The notes under the pieces were generated by a model. It did not search any database. It saw nothing but the letters and a program-made list of their open reading frames with translations, and was not told the origin of the DNA. This document shows, one piece after another, positions 30,120 to 40,480 of a DNA stretch of 64,000 nt; positions within the stretch are counted from its first letter, which is position 1, and the number at the start of each line of letters is the position of its first letter. Source of the stretch: Archivesica marissinica (taxonomy: Eukaryota; Mollusca; Bivalvia; Venerida; Vesicomyidae). Made by a program: the position numbers and the translations under genes. The stretch lies in the NCBI GenBank assembly GCA_014843695.1, contig CM026393.1:9883536-9947535 (forward strand), read 5' to 3'.

Positions 30120-31480
30120 TAGCAAGCGTTTACCGACTCTACATGGACAACACCTGTATATAGCAATCGTTTACCGACTCTACATGGACAATACCTGTAT
30201 ATATCAATCGTTTACCGGCTAAATATGGACAACACCTGTATATATCAATCGTTTACCGACTCTACATGGACAATACCTGTATATATCAATCGTTTACCGA
30301 CTATACATGGACAATACCTGTATATATCAATCGTTTACCGGCTAAACATGGACAACACCTGTATATACCAATCGTTTACCGACTCTACATGGACAACACC
30401 TGTATATACCAATCGTTTACCGACTCTACATGGACAACACCTGTATATATCAATCGTTTACCGACTCTACATGGACAACACCTGTATATAGCAATCGTTT
30501 ACCGACTCTACATGGACAACACCTGTAAATAGCAATCGTTTACCGACAAAACATGGACAACACCTGTATATAGCAATCGTTTACCGACTCTACATGGACA
30601 ACACCTGTATATAGCAATCGTTGACCGACTCTACATGGACAATACCTGTATATATCAATCGTTTACCGGCTAAACATGGACAACACCTGTATATAGCAAT
30701 CGTTTACCGACTCTACATGGACAATACCTGTATATATCAATCGTTTACCGGCTAAATATGGACAACACCTGTATATATCAATCGTTTACCGACTCTACAT
30801 GGACAATACCTGTATATATCAATCGTTTACCGACTATACATGGACAATACCTGTATATATCAATCGTTTACCGGCTAAACATGGACAACACCTGTATATA
30901 CCAATCGTTTACCGACTCTACATGGACAACACCTGTATATACCAATCGTTTACCGACTCTACATGGACAACACCTGTATATATCAATCGTTTACCGACTC
31001 TACATGGACAACACCTGTATATAGCAATCGTTTACCGACTCTACATGGACAACACCTGTAAATAGCAATCGTTTACCGACAAAACATGGACAACACCTGT
31101 ATATAGCAATCGTTTACCGACTCTACATGGACAACACCTGTATATACCAATCGTTTACCGACTCTACATGGACAACACCTGTAAATACCAATCGTTTACC
31201 GACAAAACATGGACAACACCTGTATATACAATCGTTTACCGACTCTACATGGACAACACCTGTATATAGCAATCGTTTACCGGCTAAACATGGACAACAC
31301 CTGTCTATACCAATCGTTTACCGACTCTACATGGACAACACCTGTATATAGCAATCGTTTACCGACTCTACATGGACAACACCTGTATGTATCAATCGTT
31401 TACCGACTCTACATGGACAACAAATGTATATATCAATCGTTTACCGACTAAACATGGACCACACCTGTATATAGCAATCG
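30120..31480. repeat. 41-bp minisatellite (third related block) with 533-bp duplication
   Basis: The unit contains ACATGGACAACACCTGTATA and CAATCGTTTACCGACTCT. A 533-bp segment (13 units) starting near 30225 recurs from 30758 with essentially the same variant order, which shows multi-unit duplication. Confidence 0.95.
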
Positions 31481-31620
31481 TTTACAGATTCAACTGTATA
31501 ATTATATAAATCGTTTACCGACTCAACATACACACCACCTTATATTCAAGCGTTTACCGACTCAACAGACACAAAACCTGTAAAATCAAGCTCTTACCGA
31601 CTACACATGGACAACACATA
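31481..31620. repeat. Decayed edge units of the preceding array
   Basis: Sequences such as CGTTTACCGACTCAACA recur with increasing divergence. Further decayed copies lie at 31911-32190, so the SINE at 31625 interrupted the array edge. Confidence 0.8.
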
Positions 31621-31624
31621 TAAC

Positions 31625-31905
31625 CGTCTCCGTGGCCTAGTGGTTAAGGCGTCCGCCTACGGAGCGGGATGTCGAAGGTCGAAGGTCGAAGGTTCGAATC
31701 TCGTCAGGGGTTCGTTCTGATATGGCCGGTTGGTGAGCCGCCAGCTAGTTAAATAATGGTTACCGATTGCCTACCAGCCTGACGTCTGGCACACAAGCAT
31801 AGGATTCGGGAAGTACTGATGTTCATAAAAAAAGAGGTGTCTCATAAGTCAGAAATGACTGGCCCTTTAAATAGGGGTGACACTATAATAAACAAACACT
31901 TTACA
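31625..31905 (+). mobile_element. tRNA-derived SINE (Arg-ACG-like head)
   Basis: The head has an A box TGGCCTAGTGGTTAAGGC, a foldable anticodon arm TCCGC-CTACGGA-GCGGG (ACG in the anticodon position) and a B box GGTTCGAATCT. A GAAGGTC heptamer is repeated before the B box, and the acceptor and T stems pair poorly, so this is a SINE head rather than a functional tRNA gene. The tail runs into ATAATAAACAAACAC. No clear target-site duplication was found. Confidence 0.7.
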
Positions 31906-31910
31906 CTTTT

Positions 31911-32190
31911 ATATCAAACGTTTACCGACTCAACAGGCACAGCACCTGTATATATTAAGCGTTTACCGACTAAAGAGGGACAACACATATATCAAGCGTT
32001 TACCGACTCAAGAGACACACGATCTGTAAACCTATATATCAAGTGTTTAATTATTTAATAATGTTTTATTGCAACTTTTCATAATGAGGAATACAATTTA
32101 GCAAGCGCTTACCGACTCTACATAGAAACCCCACATATCAAGAGCTTACCGACTCAACTGCGGCAGTATACCGACTCAATATATATGCAT
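31911..32190. repeat. Decayed copies of the TTTACCGACTC minisatellite
   Basis: Scattered GTTTACCGACTC, GCTTACCGACTC and ATATCAAG strings continue the neighbouring array beyond the SINE in degenerate form. Confidence 0.75.
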
Positions 32191-32502
32191 ATTTCGGATT
32201 TGTAAAAATTGAAAAACCACTGTTGTGGAATTTATGTTTTAATAATTTTCCAAAAAGACGAACAATTGAACAATTTATAACATGCAACCGTGCAGGTCAA
32301 AACTAGAGACAATAGTTACGTAAACTAATAGGCTGTCTGTCAATAAAACTGGCTACGCTGTTTCACATTATAAATACTTTGTTTTTAAATCTAATTTTAT
32401 AGAATGAGTATGTACAGTGTTCATTACGTAAGAAATAAAAAAACACCAAATATATCTATATGAAATATGCTTATGACATATATATGACTTTTGAAATAAT
32501 AT
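32191..32502. other. AT-rich spacer, no gene seen
   Basis: No coding or repeat structure is recognised. Confidence 0.5.
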
Positions 32503-32835
32503 ATACAACGCCACAGACAGATCTGTAGTCCAGTGGTTAACACGCTGGACTGGTAATCCAGGGATCGCAGGTTCGATCCCCCGTCTGACCATAATAAAAT
32601 TAACAGTCTTTCAGATGGGACGTTAAACCGAGGTCTCGTGTCGGTGCTTTACACCATACATGCACAAGAACCAGAGGAGATTCTGGAATTGATCTCTGTC
32701 TGTATCATTGCACTATCCTCCAAAAATCTCAAATGACCAATATCTTCAGGAGACGTCGCTCATATGGGTAACCGGTAGCGACGATAAATAAACGTAAAAC
32801 ACACAACTAAACGTAAAACACACACATACAACGCC
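32503..32835 (+). mobile_element. Full-length tRNA-derived SINE with 10-bp target-site duplication
   Basis: ATACAACGCC occurs at 32503-32512 and 32826-32835 and brackets a 313-bp element. The head has an A box TAGTCCAGTGGTTAACACG, an anticodon arm CTGGA-CTGGTAA-TCCAG (GGT in the anticodon position) and a perfect B box GGTTCGATCCC. The body contains CAGATGGGACGTTAAACCGA, which resembles a conserved metazoan SINE central domain, though I cannot say which class. The tail has repeated AAACGTAAAACACACA. A minus-oriented copy lies at 36380-36659. Confidence 0.88.
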
Positions 32836-33034
32836 CATCTGCCAAGAGCTAAGATATTGCTGCTTTACAGGATGGATACATCGTAACAGGAATATTCCAT
32901 AATCGATAATAAAAACAATATTACACATTTAATTGGAAACATAAGCGTTACATACTACAATGACTACGCATACATGTACCATGCAATTGTAAGAATATGG
33001 GAACTATGCATACCATGTAGCACAACATGTAATT

Positions 33035-34666
33035 GCTGGTATAGCAGTACATAGATAGTTATGTAAACTAGTGTAGGTGCTGGTATAGCAGTACATAGAT
33101 AGTTATGTAAACTAGTGTAGGTGCTGGTATAGCAGTACATAGATAGTTATGTAAACTAGTGTAGGTGCTGGTATAGCAGTACATAGATAGTTATGTAAAC
33201 TAGTGTAGGTGCTGGTATAGCAGTACATAGATATTTATGTAAACTAGTGTAGGTGCTGGTATAGCAGTACATAGATATTTATGTAAACTAGTGTAGGTGC
33301 TGGTATAGCAGTACATAGATATTTATGTAAACTAGTGTAGGTGCTGGTATAGCAGTACATAGATAGTTATGTAAACTAGTGTAGGTGCTGGTATAGCAGT
33401 ACATATATAGTTATGTAAACTAGTGTAGGTGCTGGTATAGCAGTACATAGATATTTATGTAAACTAGTGTAGGTGCTGGTATAGCAGTACATAGATATTT
33501 ATGTAAACTAGTGTAGGTGCTGGTATAGCAGTACATAGATATTTATGTAAACTAGTGTAGGTGCTGGTATAGCAGTACATAGATATTTATGTAAACTAGT
33601 GTAGGTGCTGGTATAGCAGTACATAGATAGTTATGTAAACTAGTGTAGGTGCTGGTTTAGCAGTACATAGATATTTATGTAAACTAGTGTAGGTGCTGGT
33701 ATAGCAGTACATAGATATTTATGTAAACTAGTGTAGGTGCTGGTATAGCAGTACATAGATATTTATGTAAACTAGTGTAGGTGCTGGTATAGCAGTACAT
33801 AGATATTTATGTAAACTAGTGTAGGTGCTGGTATAGCAGTACATAGATAGTTATGTAAACTAGTGTAGGTGCTGGTATAGCAGTACATAGATATTTATGT
33901 AAACTAGTGTAGGTGCTGGTATAGCAGTACATAGATATTTATGTAAACTAGTGTAGGTGCTGGTATAGCAGTACATAGATAGTTATGTAAACTAGTGTAG
34001 GTGCTGGTATAGCAGTACATAGATAGTTATGTAAACTAGTGTAGGTGCTGGTATAGCAGTACATAGATATTTATGTAAACTAGTGTAGGTGCTGGTATAG
34101 CAGTACATAGATAGTTATGTAAACTAGTGTAGGTGCTGGTATAGCAGTACATAGATAGTTATGTAAACTAGTGTAGGTGCTGGTATAGCAGTACATAGAT
34201 AGTTATGTAAACTAGTGTAGGTGCTGGTATAGCAGTACATAGATATTTATGTAAACTAGTATAGGTGCTGGTATAGCAGTACATAGATATTTATGTAAAC
34301 TAGTGTAGGTGCTGGTATAGCAGTACATAGATATTTATGTAAACTAGTGTAGGTGCTGGTATAGCAGTACATAGATATTTATGTAAACTAGTGTAGGTGC
34401 TGGTATAGCAGTACATATATATTTATGTAAACTAGTGTAGGTGCTGGTATAGCAGTACATAGATATTTATGTAAACTAGTGTAGGTGCTGGTATAGCAGT
34501 ACATAGATAGTTATGTAAACTAGTGTAGGTGCTGGTATAGCAGTACATAGATATTTATGTAAACTAGTGTAGGTGCTGGTATAGCAGTACATAGATAGTT
34601 ATGTAAACTAGTGTAGGTGCTGGTATAGCAGTACATAGATATTTATGTAAACTAGTGTAGGTGCTG
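33035..34666. repeat. 44-bp minisatellite, about 37 copies
   Basis: The unit contains GCTGGTATAGCAGTACATAG, ATATTTATGTAAAC and TAGTGTAGGT. Two main variants (ATAGATAGTTATG and ATAGATATTTATG) are interspersed. Every unit contains AGGT. Confidence 0.96.
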
Positions 34667-34956
34667 TCAGGTCATACTCAGAGGCCCAGCACAGCTCCAT
34701 GATTGGGCCATATAGATCGGTCACATGCATGCCCGGTTACAAATGTGACCTCAACAGCGTTAACCGTAACAGGATATAATAGCGTGTCATGATTTGACTA
34801 CCAGGCACCAAAGGGAGATAATATATTCTCATCGTCAGCCGCTACATGATGCAGTTATTTATAGAGTGTATCTGTAACAGTAGTGATACTGAACTTTGGG
34901 ACAGTCATATAAATAGTATGAGTTATAGTGCGCTATTTATTTTCTTTTAACTCTTT
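34667..34956. other. Unique spacer, no gene assigned
   Basis: A 36-codon open frame starts right after the 44-bp array. It has no recognisable similarity and no convincing polypyrimidine tract upstream. Confidence 0.4.
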
Positions 34957-35191
34957 CAGCGCCGAATAAATTCAGAGCATGTGTAAACAACATAGATCCA
35001 GATCAGCCGCGGCGTAACGCCACGTCTGATCAGGATCTATGTTGTTTGCTATTCGGACAAGTGCTTTAGCTCCACTGTCTGAAGAGCACTCAGCATACAA
35101 TCTGATCAGAAGGCGCGTTCTGTTCTGTCTGATCAGGTGCTATGTTTTTTGCAAAGTCGCTTTTATGCGACATTGGCGGTGGAAGAGTTAA
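34957..35191. mobile_element. MITE with TTAA target site (piggyBac-like)
   Basis: The 235-bp segment starts TTAACTCTTTCAGCGCCGA and ends GGCGGTGGAAGAGTTAA. Its ends form imperfect inverted repeats, CTCTTTCAGCGCC versus CTCTTCCACCGCC. An internal palindrome pairs ACAACATAGATCC with GGATCTATGTTGT around a GC-rich loop. It has no coding capacity. TTAA at both ends suggests piggyBac-type mobilisation. Confidence 0.75.
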
Positions 35192-35305
35192 TCTAGTACA
35201 TTGCCATTATTGAAGTCCAATGAACAAGAAATGGGTAATCCTCGGTCAGCACACAATGTTACTGATACAGGAATTTCAACATCAATAAAAAGTTAATCCG
35301 TTACA

Positions 35306-35812
35306 TTAAAGCGACACTACATCAGTGAAAACGCAAATTTATACAGAATGTTTTTTCCTATTATATTGTATAATTTTTCTCCAAATATTTGCCTCAAAAA
35401 CTGAGTATTTCAATTAATAAACATGCGTCGTATACGCGGTTTGTTGACATAACAAAATAATGTAAACAGGGTCGACATACATGTGTAATGCAACCTGTGT
35501 ATCCCGAATAACGAGATTTATTGTACAGATTTATCGTTATATCTCACATCAGTGCCTATGCATATTTATGTGTAGACTAGTTCTAAGCGACAGTATCAAG
35601 CGTTTAGTATTGACAAAGAAATTCTGGAGCGTGGATGACCGGTATATGAATTCATACATTCACTTTTAAAAGTGTGTAGACCACAAACACAAACACACTG
35701 TTTATTGATTAAATATTTGTGTTCGGATGTATTCGGAAGAATTTGTAGTAGCAATGCATTTATACGTGACCAATGTGTTTTGTTGGCTTTTTGCGATGTA
35801 ATGTCGCTTTAA
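35306..35812. mobile_element. MITE-like element with TTAA ends and AGCGACA inverted repeats
   Basis: TTAAAGCGACACTACATC at 35306-35323 is matched by its inverse GATGTAATGTCGCTTTAA at 35795-35812, with one mismatch. The 507-bp interior is AT-rich, and its 62-codon open frame is not recognised. Confidence 0.65.
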
Positions 35813-36370
35813 ATTAGCTTTCTCTCGATAATTATCTGACGGTATTCATAAAATAACAGCAGTGATCAGCACAATTGCATGCACACATATATTTTGTGAA
35901 CATTTTTACATCGCTTTGACAGGAATCCGCATACAGTTTGACAATGCCTCAAATATAATAGTTTGTATAAATATAGTGTGCAGATTATATATGTATATGC
36001 CTACCTATGCTTATGATGTCCATAATCTATGGTTGAATGATACATTTTTGCATAATTATTGATCTCAGAATATTCAAAATGGAGGCAAATGTAATCTCAA
36101 AAACATGTAAATGTTTGGTAGAGCTATAATATCTGCATTCAACAATGTTTATGATATTAATTTGCATATAATTTCTAATATTCCTAAGCATAGAGATGTA
36201 TATATATGACGTAATAGAGTGCATACTGTCAGTCATTTTAAGATGAAGATATCAAATGGATTACTGTTCTGTTTTATATTGGTATTCTTTTTATCTCAAT
36301 GTTATAGTATGTATGTATTAAGAAAACAAACGACCCTTTGAACATGGCTGTGTGAAAGTTTATTGGAGTG
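35813..36370. other. AT-rich spacer, no gene seen
   Basis: Short open frames here have no similarity to known proteins and no splice support. Confidence 0.5.
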
Positions 36371-36668
36371 ACGAACTTGCTGTGTGTGTTTTACGTTTAT
36401 TTATCGTCGCTACCGGTTGCCCATATGAGCGACGCCTCCTGAAGAGATTAGTCATTTTAGAATTTTGGAGGGTAGTGCAATGATACAGACAGAGACCCAT
36501 TCCAGAGTCTCCTCTGATTCTGTTACGTGCACAGTGTAAACCACCGCACGAGATCTCGGTTTAACACCCCATCTGAAAGACTGTTAATTTTATTAGGGTC
36601 AGACGGGGGATCGAACCTGTGATCACTGGATGACCAGTCCAGCGTGTTAGCACTGGACTACGAACTTG
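36371..36668 (-). mobile_element. tRNA-derived SINE, minus strand, with 9-bp target-site duplication
   Basis: ACGAACTTG at 36371-36379 and 36660-36668 brackets a copy of the SINE found at 32513. It is inverted and lacks about the first 13 bases of the head. The B box GGTTCGATCCC (minus strand), the ACGTTTATTTATCGTCGCTA tail (plus-strand reading) and the TTTTAC/GTGTGTG end are all recognisable. Confidence 0.85.
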
Positions 36669-37204
36669 TCCTTAGATAGCCAGCTATTTGTAATAAGATG
36701 GCGACGTTCGTCACTGCCGTTGATTGCTGACCTTTGTTATTTCTTGAACATTGTGTGCATATAAAACACATAGTTTTCATGAATAGACCTAGCTTGGCAA
36801 TCGGAAAGTTATTCGAGTGTAGCTCATTTATAACATCTGCTACTTATTCAACGTTAAATGTTATGCATGTCTTGTGATTTAGTTGGCACTAAGAATGTTA
36901 GGGCACTGAAATTTAAGCATATTAATTTATTCAAAGTTTATCCATAACATATGTTTATCGAGATTTTAATTTTTATAATAATAGAAATACAGATTAATAC
37001 GAATTCATAATTGTTATGGCAACACTGCTTTCCCATTTCCTATGTTGATATAATTATTTGTTTTCTTTGTAAAATGTTGAACCAGCCGCTTAGGTCACCG
37101 ACTGTCCGCACGCCAGTCGGATCACTTCATCATAATGAAATAATTCTATTTTTGTTCTTGCTTCTTGCGAATGTGTCCAGACAAACCTTGCAAGGACACT
37201 GTGT
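36669..37204. other. AT-rich spacer, no gene seen
   Basis: No exon, RNA gene or repeat is recognised. Confidence 0.5.
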
Positions 37205-37340
37205 GCATTGTGTGCATACGTGGTCCAGTGGTAGATAGTCGGATTTGGAATCGAATGGTCCCGGGTTAGATCATCGACAGGGACAAGTGTATTAGTGTCC
37301 TTGATCACGGCACCTCACTAACATTGCAGAGTACTGGTTA
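37205..37340 (+). mobile_element. Degenerate SINE with V-SINE-like motif
   Basis: An A-box-like TGGTCCAGTGG is followed by a damaged B box (GGGTTAGATC) and by GTGTCCTTGATCACGGCAC. This resembles the CTTGAGCAAGGCAC motif of V-type SINE central domains. No target-site duplication was identified. Confidence 0.5.
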
Positions 37341-37344
37341 ACCC

Positions 37345-37610
37345 CTTCAACCACAACTTCAAATTGATACTGCCTAACAATCAGTCACGAGTATAGATGA
37401 CAGGCGCAGTCTAGAACAGTGAGTTATTTAAAAAGGTTATGTGCAAGTTAAGAAAATAAAAGGGTCAACAATCTATAACTTCAACTGCAACTTGATCCAT
37501 ACTGCCGAACAACCAGCCACGATTATGATTGGCAGGCACAGTATAGAACGGTGTGTTAATTAAAACGGTATGTGCAGGTTAAGAAGAGAAAAGGTTCAAA
37601 ACGCTATAGT
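37345..37610. repeat. Diverged tandem duplication of about 130 bp
   Basis: Two adjacent copies share CAACTTCAAATTGATACTGC / CAACTTGATCCATACTGC, CAGGCGCAGTCTAGAAC / CAGGCACAGTATAGAAC and TATGTGCArGTTAAGAA. Confidence 0.75.
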
Positions 37611-38261
37611 TAAAGGCAGACAGTTTAAAACTTAGGAGTACGAGTCCAGACTGCCAATTGATAAAAGTAGACAGACTAGGACTCGACTGTATATATATGT
37701 GTGTCGATAGACTGTTCCATAGCCTGATTGTTTATTCGCCCAGCAAGTCGCTTAGATCGACGAGGCCTGTCAATGATAGCATGTATCGGTCCTCGCGAGT
37801 GATTTGACATAAACAGAGCATAGTCTACGCATACTTTCAGGAGAGTGTCCTTAAATCGGAAGAAGAAGAAGAAGAGGAAGAAGGACCTACTCACTAACTA
37901 TCTTTCGGTAATATCACACCTCTCAGTGTAGCCTGGCAACAGGCGTTGATATATTTTGCCTGGTCAGTCATATAAATATATATTCTAATACCGAGATCAT
38001 TAATTGGGCCGTATGTTATTTTGCCTAAAGTAAATTGGTGAAAAATCGACATACTGGAACCCAGACTACTCTCATTGTACCCACTTATGATACAGTAGCC
38101 ATGGTAACTTGCTTGTGCTTATCTACGCTTATCTTACACTGCCCCCAGAGGAATCTGCTACAAATTGCTTGACACAACAGATCTATAGGAAGACACACCG
38201 GTTAACGGGCTAACGGTATTGTACAGGATTTATACCCTTAAACTTGTAAACTACAAAAAAG
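37611..38261. other. Upstream region of the TRFH gene; no core promoter recognised
   Basis: It contains a short purine run (GAAGAAGAAGAAGAAGAGG, 37859-37877). No convincing TATA box or initiator is seen. The transcription start cannot be placed. Confidence 0.4.
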
Positions 38262-38382
38262 ATGGCGGGAGACCCAACACCAGTTGTAAACAAATGGCTG
38301 CTGGATTATGCTACTTACTGTGGATGGGACGAGTTTAAACGAGACAGAACCATCTCTCCTAGTACCGTGGATATCATGTCTG
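38262..38382 (+). CDS. TERF: TRFH-domain telomere repeat-binding factor, exon 1 (start codon)
   Basis: The ATG at 38262 has a good context (A at -3, G at +4: AAAGATGG). The exon runs 40 codons plus one base to a TCTG|GTATTT donor. It encodes MAGDPTPVVNKWLLDYATYC followed by a short stretch ending DIMS. VVNKWLLDY aligns with VVNRWVLKF at the start of the human TRF2 TRFH domain, and DIMS with its DIMQ. The protein therefore opens straight into the TRFH dimerisation domain, without the basic (TRF2) or acidic (TRF1) N-terminal extension of vertebrates, unless an upstream exon was missed. TRF proteins bind telomeric duplex DNA as dimers and anchor shelterin in the nucleus. Whether this is a single invertebrate TRF or a TERF1- or TERF2-like copy cannot be settled here. 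Confidence 0.82.
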
Positions 38383-38499
38383 GTATTTATCAGATGCATT
38401 CGATTTTCTGTTCTCACAGTTATGGTGTAGTATAAAATATCCCTTTTCATAGTGACTGTGTTACAGTGTGTATTCGGATATTAACACAAATCCGATTGG

Positions 38500-38730
38500 G
38501 GAACAGTTGATTATGACTGACAGGTCCCTTTCTTTTTTGGATTCACTCAATCCCGATGTAGCCCACACAGAAAGAGAGACACTGTTGACTTTAAGTGTCT
38601 TGCCTAATGACACTTTGTCTGTTTGTATCACAGCTGGTCACACATCCCCAGTGACCCTAATGAGTAATGTCGGTGTATTTACACAACGGTCACTCATCCA
38701 GTGTCAATGTTTCCCGATATGACGTTTGTC
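38500..38730 (-). mobile_element. Possible degenerate SINE in TRFH intron 1
   Basis: AAGTGTCTTGCCTAATGACACT resembles, on the minus strand, the GTGTCC-TTAGGCAAGACACTT motif of V-type SINEs. CTCAATCCCGATGTA is shared with 26050-26064. No terminal structure is found. The 84-codon open frame across it is not regarded as a gene. Confidence 0.35.
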
Positions 38731-39207
38731 ATCACATGCGCGGTGATATCAGAATTAATCCAAATGAACCGCACGTGATGCTCATATTTTGTTTACAATT
38801 TCCGTCGGATTTCCACATCTGTCCATAGCAAAAACAAGCTGAAATGTCATTTCTACGCATAAATGTACCTTCATTTATCCCAAACTTGTTTTATTACAGT
38901 CAGTAAGTTTTCGTTCATGTATTTAATATTTAGGTGAATTTCAATAAATTTGTCTTATCGTCTGCATTTGACATAAACATGTGTAAGCCTTACTACAGTA
39001 AGGTGCCTGCTACTCATGTGATGTCACATGATTGCCTTATATAGCATGTATTGCTACTGGTATAAATGTATGAGGCGAAATTTACATCACCGATCATTGG
39101 TATTAACTATTATCTCGCACATGTATGTATCATGAAAATATACAACTCTTAGCAATATTGATATCTTGGTCATGGAATTTTATCCCATAATTTGTGTACA
39201 AACCCTG
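38731..39207. other. Unique part of TRFH intron 1, no feature seen
   Basis: AT-rich intronic sequence without recognisable elements. Confidence 0.5.
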
Positions 39208-39837
39208 TGTATTGCTATTCTGTAGGTATTGCTATTCTGTATGTATTGCTATTCTGTAGGTATTGCTATTCTGTATGTATTGCTATTCTGTAGGTATTGC
39301 TATTCTGTATGTATTGCTATTCTGTAGGTATTGCTATTCTGTATGTATTGCTATTCTGTATGTATTGCTATTCTGTATGTATTGTTATTCTGTATGTATT
39401 GCTATTCTGTAGGTATTGCTATTCTGTATGTATTGCTATTCTGTATGTATTGCTATTCTGTAGGTATTGCTATTCTGTAGGTATTGCTATTCTGTATGTA
39501 TTGCTATTCTGTAGGTATTGCTATTCTGTATGTATTGCTATTCTGTAGGTATTGCTATTCTGTATGTATTGCTATTCTGTATGTATTGCTATTCTGTATG
39601 TATTGCTATTCTGTAGGTATTGCTATTCTGTATGTATTGCTATTCTGTAGGTATTGCTATTCTGTAGGTATTGCTATTCTGTATGTATTGCTATTCTGTA
39701 GGTATTGCTATTCTGTATGTATTGCTATTCTGTAGGTATTGCTATTCTGTAGGTATTGCTATTCTGTAGGTATTGCTATTCTGTAGGTATTGTTATTCTG
39801 TAGGTATTGCTATTCTGTAGGTATTGTTATTCTGTAG
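39208..39837 (+). repeat. 17-bp minisatellite built from the exon 2 splice acceptor (about 37 copies)
   Basis: The unit is GTATTGCTATTCTGTAG. The final unit ends in TTATTCTGTAG, which is the acceptor, and exon 2 starts GTATTCTTGC, so its first bases match the start of a unit. Many units carry CTGTAT instead of CTGTAG and lack the AG, but the last eight or so units all keep it. Entering one unit early in the exon 1 phase would read GGT ATT GCT ATT CTG TAG, an immediate stop. Confidence 0.92.
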
Positions 39838-39940
39838 GTATTCTTGCACGGGACTGGGAAGGAGATGATCAAAGCAATGACAAGAAGTTGTTTCTGACGG
39901 TATTGTCGAGACTCAAGGATGGCGAGGACATTAATATGAG
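39838..39940 (+). CDS. TERF: TRFH-domain telomere repeat-binding factor, exon 2
   Basis: The 103-nt exon lies between CTGTAG and ATGAG|GTTAGT. It enters in phase 1 and leaves in phase 2, matching exons 1 and 3. It encodes (G)ILARDWEGDDQ, KKLFLTVLSRLKDGEDINM and the first two bases of an Arg codon. LTVLSRLKDGEDI aligns with MQCLSRIEEGENL of TRF2 and QFLTRIAAGKTL of TRF1 as I recall them, the second and third TRFH helices. Residues are about 41-75 of the predicted protein. The acceptor is the last unit of the 17-bp array, so acceptor choice may be unusual. Confidence 0.85.
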
Positions 39941-39980
39941 GTTAGTGAAACTGACGTATACCTTCTTCATTACATTAACA

Positions 39981-40480
39981 CCGTGGAAACAGATATCCAA
40001 TGAGGTTTGTTACACCATGGAAACAGATATCTAAGGAGGTTTGTTACACCATGGAAACAGAGATATCCAATGAGGTTTGTTACACCATGGAAACAGAGAT
40101 ATCTAAGGAGGTTTGTTACACCATGGAAACAGAGATATCTAAGGAGATTTGTTACACCATGGAAACAGAGATATCTAAGGAGGTTTGTTACACCATGAAA
40201 ACAGAGATATCTAAGGAGGTTTGTTACACCATGGAAACAGAGATATCTAAGGAGGTTTGTCACACCATGGAAACAGAGATATCTAAGGAGGTTTGTTACA
40301 CCGTGGAAACAGAGATATCTAAAGAGGTTTGTTACACCATGGAAACAGAGATATCCAATGAGGTTTGTTACACCATGGAAACAGAGATATCTAAGGAGGT
40401 TTGTTACACCATGGAAACAGAGATATCTAAGGAGGTTTGTTACACCGTGGAAACAGAGATATCTAAGGAGGTTTGTTACA
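39981..40480 (+). repeat. 36-bp minisatellite in TRFH intron 2, left part
   Basis: Units contain ACCATGGAAACAGAGATATC and TAAGGAGGTTTGTTAC (36 bp), with 34-bp variants lacking one GA. The first unit, CCAATGAGGTTTGTTA, lies 40 bp downstream of the exon 2 donor ATATGAGGTTAGTGA and resembles it. The array is continuous with 41161-50970 but is split by a hAT insertion. Confidence 0.95.

Noticed and set aside
31625..31710. tRNA-Arg (ACG) gene
   Set aside because: The anticodon arm folds, but the T arm is disrupted by a triplicated GAAGGTC and the acceptor stem is absent. It is a SINE head.
32519..32592. tRNA-Thr (GGT) gene
   Set aside because: A and B boxes and the anticodon arm are good, but the acceptor stem does not pair and the sequence continues into a SINE body bounded by a target-site duplication.
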